Assembly (NCBI GenBank): GCA_029641185.1
Contig: JAPWGK010000003.1
Location: 620,001 to 684,000, forward strand
Source: Pseudofabraea citricarpa
Lineage: Eukaryota; Ascomycota; Leotiomycetes; Helotiales; Dermateaceae
DNA: 64,000 bases
Reading direction: 5' to 3'
The notes beneath the pieces are model-generated. The model was not told where the DNA came from, made no database searches, and was given only the letters and a program-made list of their open reading frames with translations. Shown piece by piece: positions 35,364 through 45,819 of the stretch; positions within the stretch are counted from its first letter, which is position 1; the number at the start of each line of letters is the position of its first letter. The position numbers were made by a program, and so were the translations under genes.

Positions 35364-37154
35364 TCAGGCCTTTGCAGGACCCCATCCCTCCTGGATCTTC
35401 TCCTGCTCAGGCTTCACCCACGACTTCTCCATAAGTCTCTTCTCCAAACTCTTCCCGGCGGGCAGATTACAGATCTGGAACTCCCACAGCCAATTCTCAA
35501 TCTCGCCTTTCTTCTTATCGTCGTTCTTGTACTTGACCCAGACCCAGCCCTTCCTCTTCGCTCCGCCTCTGCCCATGCCATCCTCCTTATAGATCCGCTC
35601 CCAGCCTTTCAGGGCCGTGGGTCGATAGTATGCATCGCCATTGACGTCCTTCGACCGCTGGCGCAGGTAGACACTGGGGTGGATGCGCTCGACGGAGTAT
35701 TCAGTCTCCTGGTCATGATAGCGATTAGGCGTGCGGTCCAGTGGCGACGCCATCACTTTATACAGCAGCGTATTGCTATCATCGATATGGCCGCGCGCAT
35801 AGCCCGTAAGGACGGGTCTCTGCGCACCAGTCCAGTAGTCCTTGACCGCCACCGCGCGGTCCCAGATGCGCCATCCCGTGCCGGTCTTGACGCGCTCCTC
35901 CGCACTGCCCTGCGCCAGTTCCTCGAAGGGCTTGAATTGCACGTCCAGTGCGTCTTCGTCCAGTGCTAGGTGCGGCCGGATCCGATCGAGCATCCATGCG
36001 TAGCTTATCGATGCCAGCTGCTCGAGATCACCCGTCGCTTTGCTCGGATCCGCATTCCCGGAGTTGCCTCCACCTACGTTGACGTGCGCCCCGGGGAACC
36101 AGCACTGGCAGAGATATTGTCTTGATTGCTGCTGCGTCTTTTCACTGCCCGCTTCGGGGAAGGGCGTTTTCTTGAGTTTCCAGATGGCCGGGCTGAATGC
36201 CGCTCTGGTTTCGTCGAGAGCTAGCGCTTGGTAGGCGTGCAAGATTTCTAAAGTTGTCGTCAGAATCGGAACAAAAGTTAAGCGAGCAGATCGGTAAGTC
36301 TGCAAGAAAAAGAGGGACAGGTAAAAAAAAGAGAGGGGAAAAAACTTACGATCATTAAGTTCGGTATCGTGAAACTGATACGCCTCTTTGTTACTCTTGT
36401 AGTAATTCCAGATATGTCCTAGATCCGGAACCCCTAAACTCCCAACCGTATCCCAGACGCCCATGACTTGGATTGTGACTTGCTTGGCGGTCCTAATAGC
36501 GCATTTTGGATTCTGCTCGACGAACTCCTTCCATGGCGGGTACACACTGAATGGCTTGCCGCGATCATTAGATGCGAGATTGTAGCCCTTGGAATCTTTG
36601 CCGTTGATCCAGCTGTTGTAGTGTTTGATGAAGGAGGGCATGAAGCAAGGTTTCAAAACACCAATCTGGCCGACCAGGCCAGCGGCCGATCGCACGGTAA
36701 ATGCTCCGCGGGAGAAGCCGAAGAAGAAGAGCTGGTCGTCTGCGCTGTAGTTGCTGACGATGAAGTTATACGCTTCGATGACGTTCTCGATAAGTCCTAT
36801 TCCGAGCCCACCTTTTACATTGTTGGCACTTGTTAGCCGAGGAAACGAAGAAAACTAGAGGGCATGGATTGGACATTTATCACCTTGTCGCTTTTGCTCA
36901 AATCCGCTTATATCTCCCGTCCCTACACCGGCATCATAGAATACCACTTGCTGCCATACCTTATCCGGTTCTTTTCGGTCCGTTCCGGTCTTCGCAAGTG
37001 CTCGACAGAGCCGTGTGACGTTTGACTCGCAGCCTTTGGTCGGATCAAGCGAGGTGGCAGATTGCCATGTCCCGTCACAACAAACAATGATTCGTTTTGA
37101 GATAGCACTTGCTGCTTCTAGCGAGATGGCGGATCTATCATACGTCGAAGCCAT
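35364..37154 (-). CDS. DUF2235 alpha/beta-hydrolase-like protein (Tle1-type lipase fold)
   Basis: Three exons (introns 36812-36883 and 36248-36349) join in phase to 538 residues. The N-terminus has KRIIVCCDGTWQ (residues about 20-31), the usual opening of DUF2235, then VVFYDAGVGTG. The nucleophile elbow is GFSRGA with Ser at about residue 124. Later come GVWDTVGSLGVPDLGH, an HAYQALALDETR segment and WFPGAHVNVGGG, which carries the likely catalytic His. The second intron is a multiple of three without a stop, so a retained-intron reading is also open; the spliced form restores the usual LND-QILHAYQALALDE spacing. Bacterial members include Tle1 phospholipases; the fungal function is unknown, so a lipid or ester hydrolase is inferred. 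No signal peptide is seen; probably cytosolic. Confidence 0.82.
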
Positions 37155-37854
37155 GCTGTGATGAATTGGGGTGTAGTGACTGTGGACAACAAAACATGGT
37201 CAAGACGCTTCTCGGGGGGCAGAGAGAATTATACATATACTTTATGCTTTCAGGTGTGAAGCTACCCTGTGGCTTGAGGTTTCGGCTTGTGAAGAACGGA
37301 ATGGGAAGGGATCGCTCCGTCCCGAGACCTAATTTATATCCGCCTTGAGCTGAAAGACACAACATGACGAAGGTGGGACGAAATTCGGAAAACCAGTAGT
37401 ATATACGATTGGGTTTTGTGGCGTCTTCTCATTTGGTAGGTGATCTGCTAGCTATACCACTCCCAAACTGCGGGGTGGAGCTGACATCAGCTCGCTTAAG
37501 AGCTTCAAGTAAGACTTGGTGTAAGGAATGTGGATGCTATTCACCTAAGGTTCGATCTAGCAAAACTACCAAGATCTTGGGCAATTTTGGTCTGCGAGCT
37601 GGATTTAGCACCAAATATTGATTGAGGTTTAAAAGGAAAACTCAACTTGACCTAGATCTATGTGGTTATTGATTGGGAATCTGGCAAGTGGATCTTTTAG
37701 ATGTTGCTCGAATCGTCTCTCTATAGCTGGAAAGAACCCAATGTCACCAGTCTTCACAAATAAATATGCAACCAGAAATCCAGGCAGCGAACCGAATCTA
37801 AAAACGAGACAGTGGAAGCACCTATAATACATCCCTAAATAATGTACGCAGCTA
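37155..37854. other. Intergenic
   Basis: The promoter of the DUF2235 gene and the 3' end of the kinase gene. Nothing else recognised. Confidence 0.6.
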
Positions 37855-39388
37855 TCAAACCTTGCTGTAATTCTTACCAGTACGCACAGTCGAAGTATCA
37901 GCTTTGTAAGAATGCCTCGAAGTAGCCCAGTCTGGCAAGTTAGCAGTCGCTAGAAATTTGTTACCAATGCCGTCCTTGTACTGCGTATTCCACAGATTGT
38001 ATAGATACTTTGCCGCGGTCTCGGCATCCGGTCGCTCGTCAGGATCCCACACTGTAATTTGCAAAAGCGCATCTCTCAAGGGGTCCGTATAGCAATCATC
38101 AATGCGAAGCTCTTGTTTCCGAAGCTTTGTACCACTTAAGTGATCCTGTCTCTGGCTCGCATCAACCTTCCTAATCTGTGGATCGAAGTGTGCCCAGGCG
38201 TTAGCCTTGCACAGGCAGTAAATAGTTGCTCCAAGTGCCCAGCAATCAGTGAATGGACTGTGGGCGAACCCATTTGGAAAATGGTCGCGCTCATACTGTG
38301 TTCTCGGAATGGGATCATAAAGCAGCTCTGGAGCCCAAAATGAATTTGACCCAACCGTATATCTTCCTTTCTGCACCCAGTCAGGGTTGTCTTGCTCGCA
38401 GGCCAGTCCGAAGTCGCTCAGAACACAGTAAATCGGTTTCGTAGAAGAAGCCCATGTTCTCGAGCGTAGGAATACGTTGTCGGGTTTGATATCTCGATGT
38501 AGGATTGGCTTCCAATTAGGGTCGGGGTCCTTTTTTGCTGATCCACAATAGCGCCCACCGGTCTGAAGATATGCCAGGGCATCAAAGAGGCCCATAATAG
38601 CGTGCCAGATGAATCCTTCTCCGATGTAAAGAGTAGGATCAGATTGCCTTTTTATTTTGTATACATCCATTAAATCAGCCAGTGATCCCCGATCACAGAA
38701 TTCCACGTAAACAGAAGCTTGCAGTGGTGGTGTTTCAGTGATGAAAGCTCCGTGGTAGAGTGTCAAAGCCATATGTCTACAACGGCGGAGCATATCAATC
38801 TCGTTTTTGGCTGCACCACTCTTGATTTCCCGTGGAGCAAAGATCTTCTCCACCAGAAGTTCGTCAGTTTGACCTTTTTTCCTGACAATCTTCACACCGC
38901 CGTTCATCTGAAATTCCGTTAGAGCAATATTTGAGACATCACGAATTGAAACTTACACCACCAAGACCGCCCTTTCCATCATCAATAACATGTACGACCT
39001 CATAATCAGACTGCATATTGACTTTTTGAACTTCGGCTCGATGCGCAGACTCGATGCTTGTCCCATGCTGGTAGCGCTTTAAGTTTGATGAACCAGTATC
39101 GACAGAATTGCGGGGGTCCTTCTTTGTGAACCTTTTCGTAGTCCTGTTGTAGTAGTTGATCTCCATAGCACCTTGGGAGTTTGGGTGCACTACCAGCACC
39201 CACGGATGAGGAAGACTACCCAACACTGGATGGCTATGAGTAATCTCCTTTCCATCAGGGGATTCAAAATAGCAACGGCGGATGTCGTAGCTATCTTTCT
39301 TATACCCTAAGCCCCAGCCTGGAGGAAGCTTGTCCACTTCTCGAGAGTAGGGGGCCCATACCTGGCGAAATTTAAGTGCAGTTGACAT
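37855..39388 (-). CDS. Serine/threonine protein kinase with a WW-like N-terminus
   Basis: Two exons (intron 38908-38956, 49 nt) give 494 residues. Near residues 19-55 is KLPPGWGLGYKKDSYDIRRC then YFESPDGKEITHSHP, a WW-like module (LPPGW start, aromatic centre, final HP), possibly binding Pro-rich partners. From about residue 130 runs a protein kinase domain: YEVVHVIDDGKGGLGGMNGG as the glycine-rich loop, VEK (Lys about 165), HRDIKPDN (about 281-288), DFGLA (about 309-313), SNSFWAPELL in place of APE, and DCWALGATIYCL. All core catalytic residues are present. The HRDIKPDNVFL form and overall look recall NEK-like or fungal orphan kinases. Targets are unknown. It shares a 524-base promoter region with the divergent gene at 39913. 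Confidence 0.82.
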
Positions 39389-39912
39389 GCCTATTCATTC
39401 AGGTCATCTGCGGTCTTCTACTTCCCGTTGATGTTATGAATAGTGGGTGTTGGAGTAGAGATATTTATAAAACAATCAGTTGCCCCGAGTGATGCAGTGA
39501 ATAACGGCAAGTGTGTGATTCACGTTAGCACGCTGCAAACCTCCAGAAAACAATCACAACCACCACTACTCTTACAAGGAACCTGTCAACTAGACGACTG
39601 TGTAACGAAACACTTGTTACTCGATCATACTCAAATACAGCATAATCACCAGAAATAGCTATACTCTCCAAACGCGCAGGCAAAGAGACTGGGCGTGCAG
39701 TGCTATTTGGTGACCTAGCTTCAGAACGAGCAAAATACAGCTTCCTTTGTCAAAGCAGGACCCATTCATAATTTGTAAGCTGGAGACTCTGAAACTGAGA
39801 CTACTCAATGAACTGATTTCCTATAAAGGCTCCAGATGGACTAGATTGTTGCGATCTATTGCATCTGATTCACTACGAATCTGCAAGGAGTACGACTTTC
39901 CTATCCGTCAGC
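39389..39912. other. Shared divergent promoter region
   Basis: 524 bases between the start of the kinase gene (minus) and the start of the 169-aa gene (plus). No further feature recognised. Confidence 0.55.
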
Positions 39913-40422
39913 ATGTCGAACCCTGCGCAGAAGTCACAGGCGGAAGTATCCAAGCAACCACCGACCATCATCGTCAAATACACTGGCTTCGACTCCAACG
40001 AGGCATCTGAGACCTATCAACTAAGGCTCGCGGAACTCACAGAGTTCTTTAGTGACCTCCCACCACTCTTCAGAAGTTTGGATAATGGTATTGATGCCGT
40101 CATGAGAGACACACTGTACGCAAACTTGCTGCAAGATGTGAAGCAGAAATTGAGGAAAAGAAACGAAGGTGGCTACAGAGGTCAGGTTGAGATAAGAGCA
40201 TTCTGGGATAAAGTGAGGGAGTCATTGAGGATTGAAGATGATGACGATTCTCCACTTGAAGGACAAAAGGAACGAGATGCACAAGGTCAGGATAAGCAAG
40301 AAGGCAGTGTCGAAGGTAGCCAAGATGGGGAGACTCTGGTTCGTGGCCGTGGGCTGGGGAGATCCGGTACGTCTAGGGCAAAATCTCGATACCTAGCTGC
40401 CGTTGCCAAAACAGCGTTGTGA
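39913..40422 (+). CDS. Small acidic protein of unknown function, 169 aa
   Basis: A single exon from the ATG at 39913 (MSNPAQKSQAEVSKQPPTII). The frame stays open 18 codons upstream but without a better start. Residues 20-110 are regular, with alternating helices (YQLRLAELTEFFSDLPPLFR, YANLLQDVKQKLRKRNEGGY) and a basic patch. Residues 115-150 are acidic and Gln/Gly-rich (EDDDDSPLEGQKERDAQGQD). The end is basic (RGRGLGRSGTSRAKSRY). I do not recognise a family. It is divergent to the kinase and about 200 bases upstream of epsilon-COP. Confidence 0.5.
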   Translation: MSNPAQKSQAEVSKQPPTIIVKYTGFDSNEASETYQLRLAELTEFFSDLPPLFRSLDNGIDAVMRDTLYANLLQDVKQKLRKRNEGGYRGQVEIRAFWDKVRESLRIEDDDDSPLEGQKERDAQGQDKQEGSVEGSQDGETLVRGRGLGRSGTSRAKSRYLAAVAKTAL

Positions 40423-40630
40423 ATAGCTGGTTCCTTCGTTGTTGTATGGTCGTTGGAGAAAGAGATCTGGGGCTGGGCTTGGGTTGGCTGGGCTGGGACA
40501 GGGATCTCATGGGCAAACAAGCTAAAACTTTAGCGAGTTCTGAAGCTCTGTATCAACACGTATCCCCAGCTATAGAATCGCAATTCAAGATAGCACCATA
40601 ATACAATTGCAACCACCACCTCCCGTAATC

Positions 40631-41675
40631 ATGGATCCATTTTCTGCAGAGGGCGAACTCCTTAACCTACACAACTACTTCCACCAGGGCCAATGGCAGG
40701 AGGTTATCGACTTTGATACCGCAGGACTATCCCCCGAGAACGCACTCCCCGCGCGAGTGCTTGCCCTTCGCGCCCAGATCTCCCTAGGCCAAGCAGAGGA
40801 TGTTATCGCAGATGTGCAAGGAGAGAGCGAGCCCGATTTGATTGCGGTGGGAGCCCTAGCAGACCTGGCCGCAGGAAACCAGGCAAAGGCTGTAAAGACC
40901 GCGAGTAAGCTGGCACAGGATGCTGGTGACAATGCCAATGTTCAGATTCTTGCTGGCACTATTTTGCAGGCGTCAGGAAACAGCGAAGAGGCTCTATCAT
41001 TACTTTCACAGCACCAGGGAAACTGTAGGCTATCCTCTAACCTATGTTCGCGCGAGCTGGACTAACCAGAGATACAGTGGAGGCAGTTGCTCTTATTGTC
41101 CAGATTCACCTTGAACAGAACCGTACCGATTTAGCAGTGAAGGAAGTTGCAGCGGCCAGAAGATGGGCCCAGGACAGTCTTCTTGTGAACCTTGCTGAGT
41201 CCTGGGTTGGATTGCGAGTGGTAGGTCAACCTTGTTACTGCTATAAACTATTCATTCTAACATATTGGGGCAGGGCGGCGAGAAGTACCAGCAAGCATTT
41301 TATGTATTCGAAGAACTTGCACAAGCGCCATCCACTTCATCGACACAGACCTTGGTGGCACAGGCTATCGCTGAGATTCACCTTGGCCGACTGGAGGAGG
41401 CTGAGGCAGCTCTGCAACAAGCTTTAGAGAAAGACTCCCAGAATGCCGAGGCTATTGCAAACTCGATTGTTTTGAACGTTATATCTGGAAAAGATCCAAA
41501 GGAATTGATTAGGTAAGTTGTTGATAGTCACTTCTAGCAAGTGTCTGGCTGATTTGCAATTTCCAGTTCCCTATCAAGCACAGCACCCAACCATATTTTC
41601 CTACAAGACCTACAAGAGAAGAGTGATCTGTTCGATAAGGCTGCAACGAAATACTCAGCAAAGGTCGCAGCATGA
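40631..41675 (+). CDS. SEC28: Coatomer subunit epsilon (epsilon-COP)
   Basis: Four exons (introns 41025-41077, 41221-41273 and 41513-41566) join in phase to 294 residues, the usual length for the family. The protein is a chain of TPR-like helical pairs: DPFSAEGELLNLHNYFHQGQ, QWQEVIDFDTAGLSPENALP, then NVQILAGTILQASGNSEEAL, GEKYQQAFYVFEELAQAPST and LEEAEAALQQALEKDSQNAE, ending LQDLQEKSDLFDKAATKYSA. Epsilon-COP stabilises alpha-COP in the COPI coat, which returns cargo from Golgi to ER. The ATG at 40631 gives the conserved MDPFS-type start; the open frame a few codons upstream lacks it. Housekeeping gene, expected steady expression. Confidence 0.93.
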
Positions 41676-43058
41676 TACCCTGAGATGGAACGATACATGG
41701 CGTACAGGTAGTTGAATTTGCACGATGAAATGGGGTTAGGGTTATACAAAACAAAACGAGCGAATCATCCAAGCCTCCACAATCACATTCTCGCGACTCG
41801 GGCACCAAGCCAGTGACCAAATTCCTATCAGCGCTACCTTCTTTCAGACCCAAATGGAGTGTTTTCTCCGGTAGCGCCGGATGAGCAAACAGAGACTCCC
41901 CACGCAAAGGCCGCAAATGCACATTGACATCACCAGTCAGCCATCCCACGGCCTGCAACACACTGTGAAATCCCCGGAATGCTTTCAGCAGCTCCACACA
42001 ACGGCACAGTGCTACACTACAGTGCTGCATCCTGTTACAAAGTGACCACGGCAAATGTGTGTTTGATGTGAGGTGAGTAGCCAGATAACAAATGAGAAAG
42101 CACGCGCTGGATGTTCACCGACATATTGACGTGCTTTTACATGCAGCCCCCCGGCGTGGGCTAACCCGTGGTTGGATGTCACTATACCTTTTCTAAATGC
42201 CGTGGTACCTTGATCATCGTATGCTTCAAAGTTTCCCATCCAAGTAATACCCCTTCCCGCCAGCCCGCAAGAAAGTCGATAGATAGGAGAGCAGGCGGGT
42301 AAAATTGACCATGACATCATGGTGCCAATGCATCATCGCTATGTAGGCCTTCAAGCCGGTGCTCGACGTTAAGAGATAGGCATCGCTATTAAAGCATTTT
42401 CATAGAGCAGTATAACAGCAATATAGGCAAGTCGTTTTCTCATGTGTCTCTCATGCAGCACGAGGGCCTCGATTCGTGTGGGGGGTCTGGAGTGTAGTGT
42501 GTCCGTCCCCCTTATCTGCACCGCCCCTCCATTCAGAAATGCCCCACCATAAGCGAGCTACACAATCATGTCGGGCTCGAGTCGTACTCGAGATGGATCC
42601 AAGCACAATAGAGTCATAGGTCAGGGTCGAGACCAACTCCCGTCTGCAAGTGCATGCCTTTCTCCAATGAGACGACTGTTTTCGTCAATGTGCTTGGTGG
42701 CCGCTAAGCAGAACAAGCTGGTCTCATGAAGCATGGGGATTGAAAAGTCCGATCAAAGGCCCCCCTACTCCCATGTCGTCCGTCGTCTACTGCCAGGCTA
42801 GGTCCGCTGCCGCTAGAGCTACCTCGCTCCGTATCATCGTGAGGAATTATTAAGTCTTGACGTGGGTTGCGTTGCACTTGTCATGTTAGGGAAGAAGTAT
42901 TAAACCCTCCTGACTCCCCCGAACTTGATTCGGATTTTGAGTATACCAATCTTCTTCCAAGATACCATATTCTGACATTGTTACGACAAGCTCAACACTT
43001 TTCTCCATCACAGCCCAATACAGAATCACTTTTATTGCCACTCCATACATATATCAAC
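41676..43058. other. Intergenic
   Basis: 1.4 kb. A minus-strand frame at about 41756-42050 (with CVELLKAFRGFHSVLQAVGW and LTGDVNVHLRPLRGESLFAH) has protein-like composition, but no ATG-led gene model or family could be built, so it is not called. The last 100 bases are the leader of the HAD gene. Confidence 0.5.
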
Positions 43059-44245
43059 ATGCCTGTCGCTATTACACCGCCAGTTGTTGAAGTCGTCAAA
43101 GACCTGTCTGTCCCCAAGACAAGTTATTTGCCAACTCGAAATATGGAAAAGCTCAACACCAAGCGGAAGATTATCTGCTTTTCAGGTACGTGTGTAGATC
43201 CTGTTGATCATTTATACCCTATTTGGTAGTGACCACTCAGCAACCTCAAGTGAAGGTCGGGTGATCCTAGCCAGGCTCCTCGTTCCTGACTGTAGGAAAT
43301 GGCTAACGGCAGATTCTAGACTTTGATGGTACCATCTTTATGCAAGATACAGGACACATTCTCTTCACCGCTCATGGATGTGGCTCCCAGCGCTTGGTCG
43401 AGCTCGAAGAGCAGATCAAGTCTGGCGAGCGATCTTTCAGGGATGTATCAGAAGAGATGTGGGGTTCCTTGAACGTTCCCTTTGACGATGGCTTCGAAGT
43501 CATGGAAAAGAAACTCGAGATTGATCCCGACTTCCAAGTATTCCACAAATTCTGCATCTCCAACGAGATCCCCTTCAACGTTATCTCCGCCGGACTCAAG
43601 CCAATATTGCGGAAAGTATTGGACTCCTTCTTGGGAGAGGATCAGGTATGTACACATCGGCCTTCGTGATTCTATCACCTCGGTACTAACGAGAGATAGT
43701 CTGCACATATCGAGATCGTAGCCAACGATGCCGACATTACCACTGACGGTTCCGTCTGGACACCTATCTGGCGCCACGACACAGAACTTGGACACGACAA
43801 GGCACTTTCCATCAATGAATACCGCGATGCTGCCAAGCTTGACTCGGTAGATGGCACGATCCCCTTGATCGTGTTCATCGGTGACGGTGTATCTGATCTG
43901 CCGGCGGCACGCGAAGCCGATGTACTTTTTGCTCGCCGAGGACTCCGCTTGGAGGAATACTGCATCGAACACAAGATTGCCTACATCCCATACGACTCCT
44001 TCGCCGACATCCAACTGGAGGTCAAGAAGATCATGGTCGAGGATGAGGAGAAGACCAAGGGCGAGGGCTTACCAGCGAGGTTCAACCCGCGTGCCAATAT
44101 GTGGAGACGGATGTCCAGCAAACAGGCCGTCCCAAAGTTCGTTGCTGCTACACCATCCAAGGAAGAGAAGATGTTCCTCTGGCCCGAGGCCTTTTCCGAC
44201 TACAAGCCCAAGGGTATGGCTATCTCCGAGACCGTTGCTGCCTAG
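43059..44245 (+). CDS. HAD-superfamily phosphatase (phosphoserine-phosphatase-like)
   Basis: Three exons (introns 43186-43319 and 43646-43699) give 332 residues. All four HAD motifs are visible: I, DFDGT just after the first intron (about residues 43-47); II, VISAGLK; III, the Lys in GHDKALSI; IV, GDGVSDLPAA. Between motifs I and II is a helical cap. The pattern fits the fungal branch of the MtnX/phosphoserine-phosphatase-like group, which removes phosphate from small metabolites; the true substrate is not shown by sequence. There is no signal or membrane segment, so it is probably cytosolic. The C-terminal 70 residues (ARFNPRANMWRRMSSKQ onwards) lie outside the core fold. The start at 43059 (MPVAITPPVVEVVKDLSVPK) follows an in-frame stretch that looks untranslated. 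Confidence 0.85.
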
Positions 44246-45819
44246 ATGAACTGTCCTTTTCGCTTTGCTTTCTTTCTTTCTTTCTGTGTCTTTTGTTGGA
44301 GCGGCTGGACATGGAAAAGGCGTACAGAGGAGACTTGTCTCGACAAGGCTTACAGAACTAAATTCTTCTTCTTTTCTTGTGTTAGTAACGAATTTAATAT
44401 ATATCGTAGATGATACTCGAAGAATTCTATAGATTCTTGATGACCTGACTGGATCCTGTCTTCTTTGTGGTTGTGAGATTCGAGGACCATCCTAGGATCC
44501 TGCATAAGCCTCGTCCCCCAACAAAACATGGCGGATGCAGCTCAGAGATGGGTACTTCCACGTGAAAGGTATTCAGGTCATGGGATACTGTAGCAGCATC
44601 GCACGAGTAAGAGGGAGGATGTCGGGGCCTTATCTTCGAGCCATCTTTGCGAATGAATAGTCGCATACAAGCCGGTCAACAATGGCATTGCAGAAGATGG
44701 CAAAGTCACATGAGATGTTTCTTCCTTGTGATGAAGTGAGGTGAACTCTTTATATCGCAAGGAGCTCCGAGCACAAAGTGATAGAGTTTGACAGTGTTTC
44801 CTTGCTGGAGGGACGGGCCACAGTCTGAACCTACCACGTGTCATCAGCAGCAGTTGAATGATGTATGTGTGTACACTGCACTGCTACTGTAATTGACTCT
44901 GCGTCTGCCCAGCGCCCAGCGCCCAGCCTGCCGACCGGACAAATCATGCATTCTTACAGCAGCAAATCCCTCGGCGTCGATCAGGGAAAGCCACCCAGGG
45001 CCTTCAGACGTCTTATGTCAAGTCTAAGCTTTCTCTCGTCCTTCCTCATTTCAGCTGAGGCTGTGGTGCTGTGGTGCTCTGGTAGTGGAGGGTGGTGAGT
45101 GGTGGATGGTGGATGGTGGATGGAGTTGGTGATGGTGGAGGGAGAAGAGGGCAGTGGACGGAAGGGATGCGAGGGGAAGGGGTGACGTTGATGCGGATCA
45201 CGTACTTGTTTGTATGTAGTAGATATGATGCACTTCCAAGTCGCAGTCGCAGTCGCATTCGCAGCCCCAACTTCCATATCTTAGAGACTCAAGACTCAAG
45301 AGATCTACTTTTAGCCATCCTATTGTAGACGACCTTGGCAGCGAGCATAGCGGGCTCAGACGTAAAAGCTGATGCAGAACATACATATCTCTCCATCATT
45401 CTATGCATTGCATAGCATAGCATAGCAAGCTCCCCCGTGTACAAAACCAAAAACACCAACAAAAAAATATATACATCATCGGGAGCGACCTTCACTCATC
45501 ATCTCTTGCTTGGGTTGTCTCGCCTCGCGATCGATACTGTACCGCCATCGCAACAGTAATACCAGCACGCCGGACGCCCAATTACACAGCTGTGCTCTGT
45601 CCTCCAGCAACTCTGTGACCCCGCAACACTCTCCCACCCGCAGTTCATCCCTGGGCCAATCCAGCTCAGCGAACCCCATTAAACCCTGCCCGCGAAGTTC
45701 AGCTGTGCCAGCCTGCCAGCCTGCCAGCCTGAATCCAGCAAACGCAGCACTCGTCACGATCACCAATTGCCCTGCCTTGGCTACGTCCTCCGTAGCCAAC
45801 TCTTAAATATCTCGTCAAG
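44246..45819. other. Intergenic, promoter of the PSD2 gene
   Basis: 1.6 kb with no gene. It includes TGGTGGATGG-type short repeats (about 45080-45130), CATAGCATAG repeats (about 45406-45427) and a long pyrimidine/ACC-rich leader to the PSD2 start. Frames here are low complexity. Confidence 0.55.

Noticed and set aside
36248..36349. Treating the second DUF2235 intron as coding
   Set aside because: GTAAGT donor and TTTAG acceptor are good, and removal restores a family-like segment; retention kept only as a finding.
37540..37575. GGTTCGATC tRNA T-loop-like sequence
   Set aside because: No matching acceptor or anticodon stems could be folded around it.
41509..42054. 181-aa minus-strand frame downstream of epsilon-COP
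   Set aside because: Composition is protein-like for about 95 residues, but there is no recognised family, no clear start and no joinable upstream exon; left as a possible missed gene.
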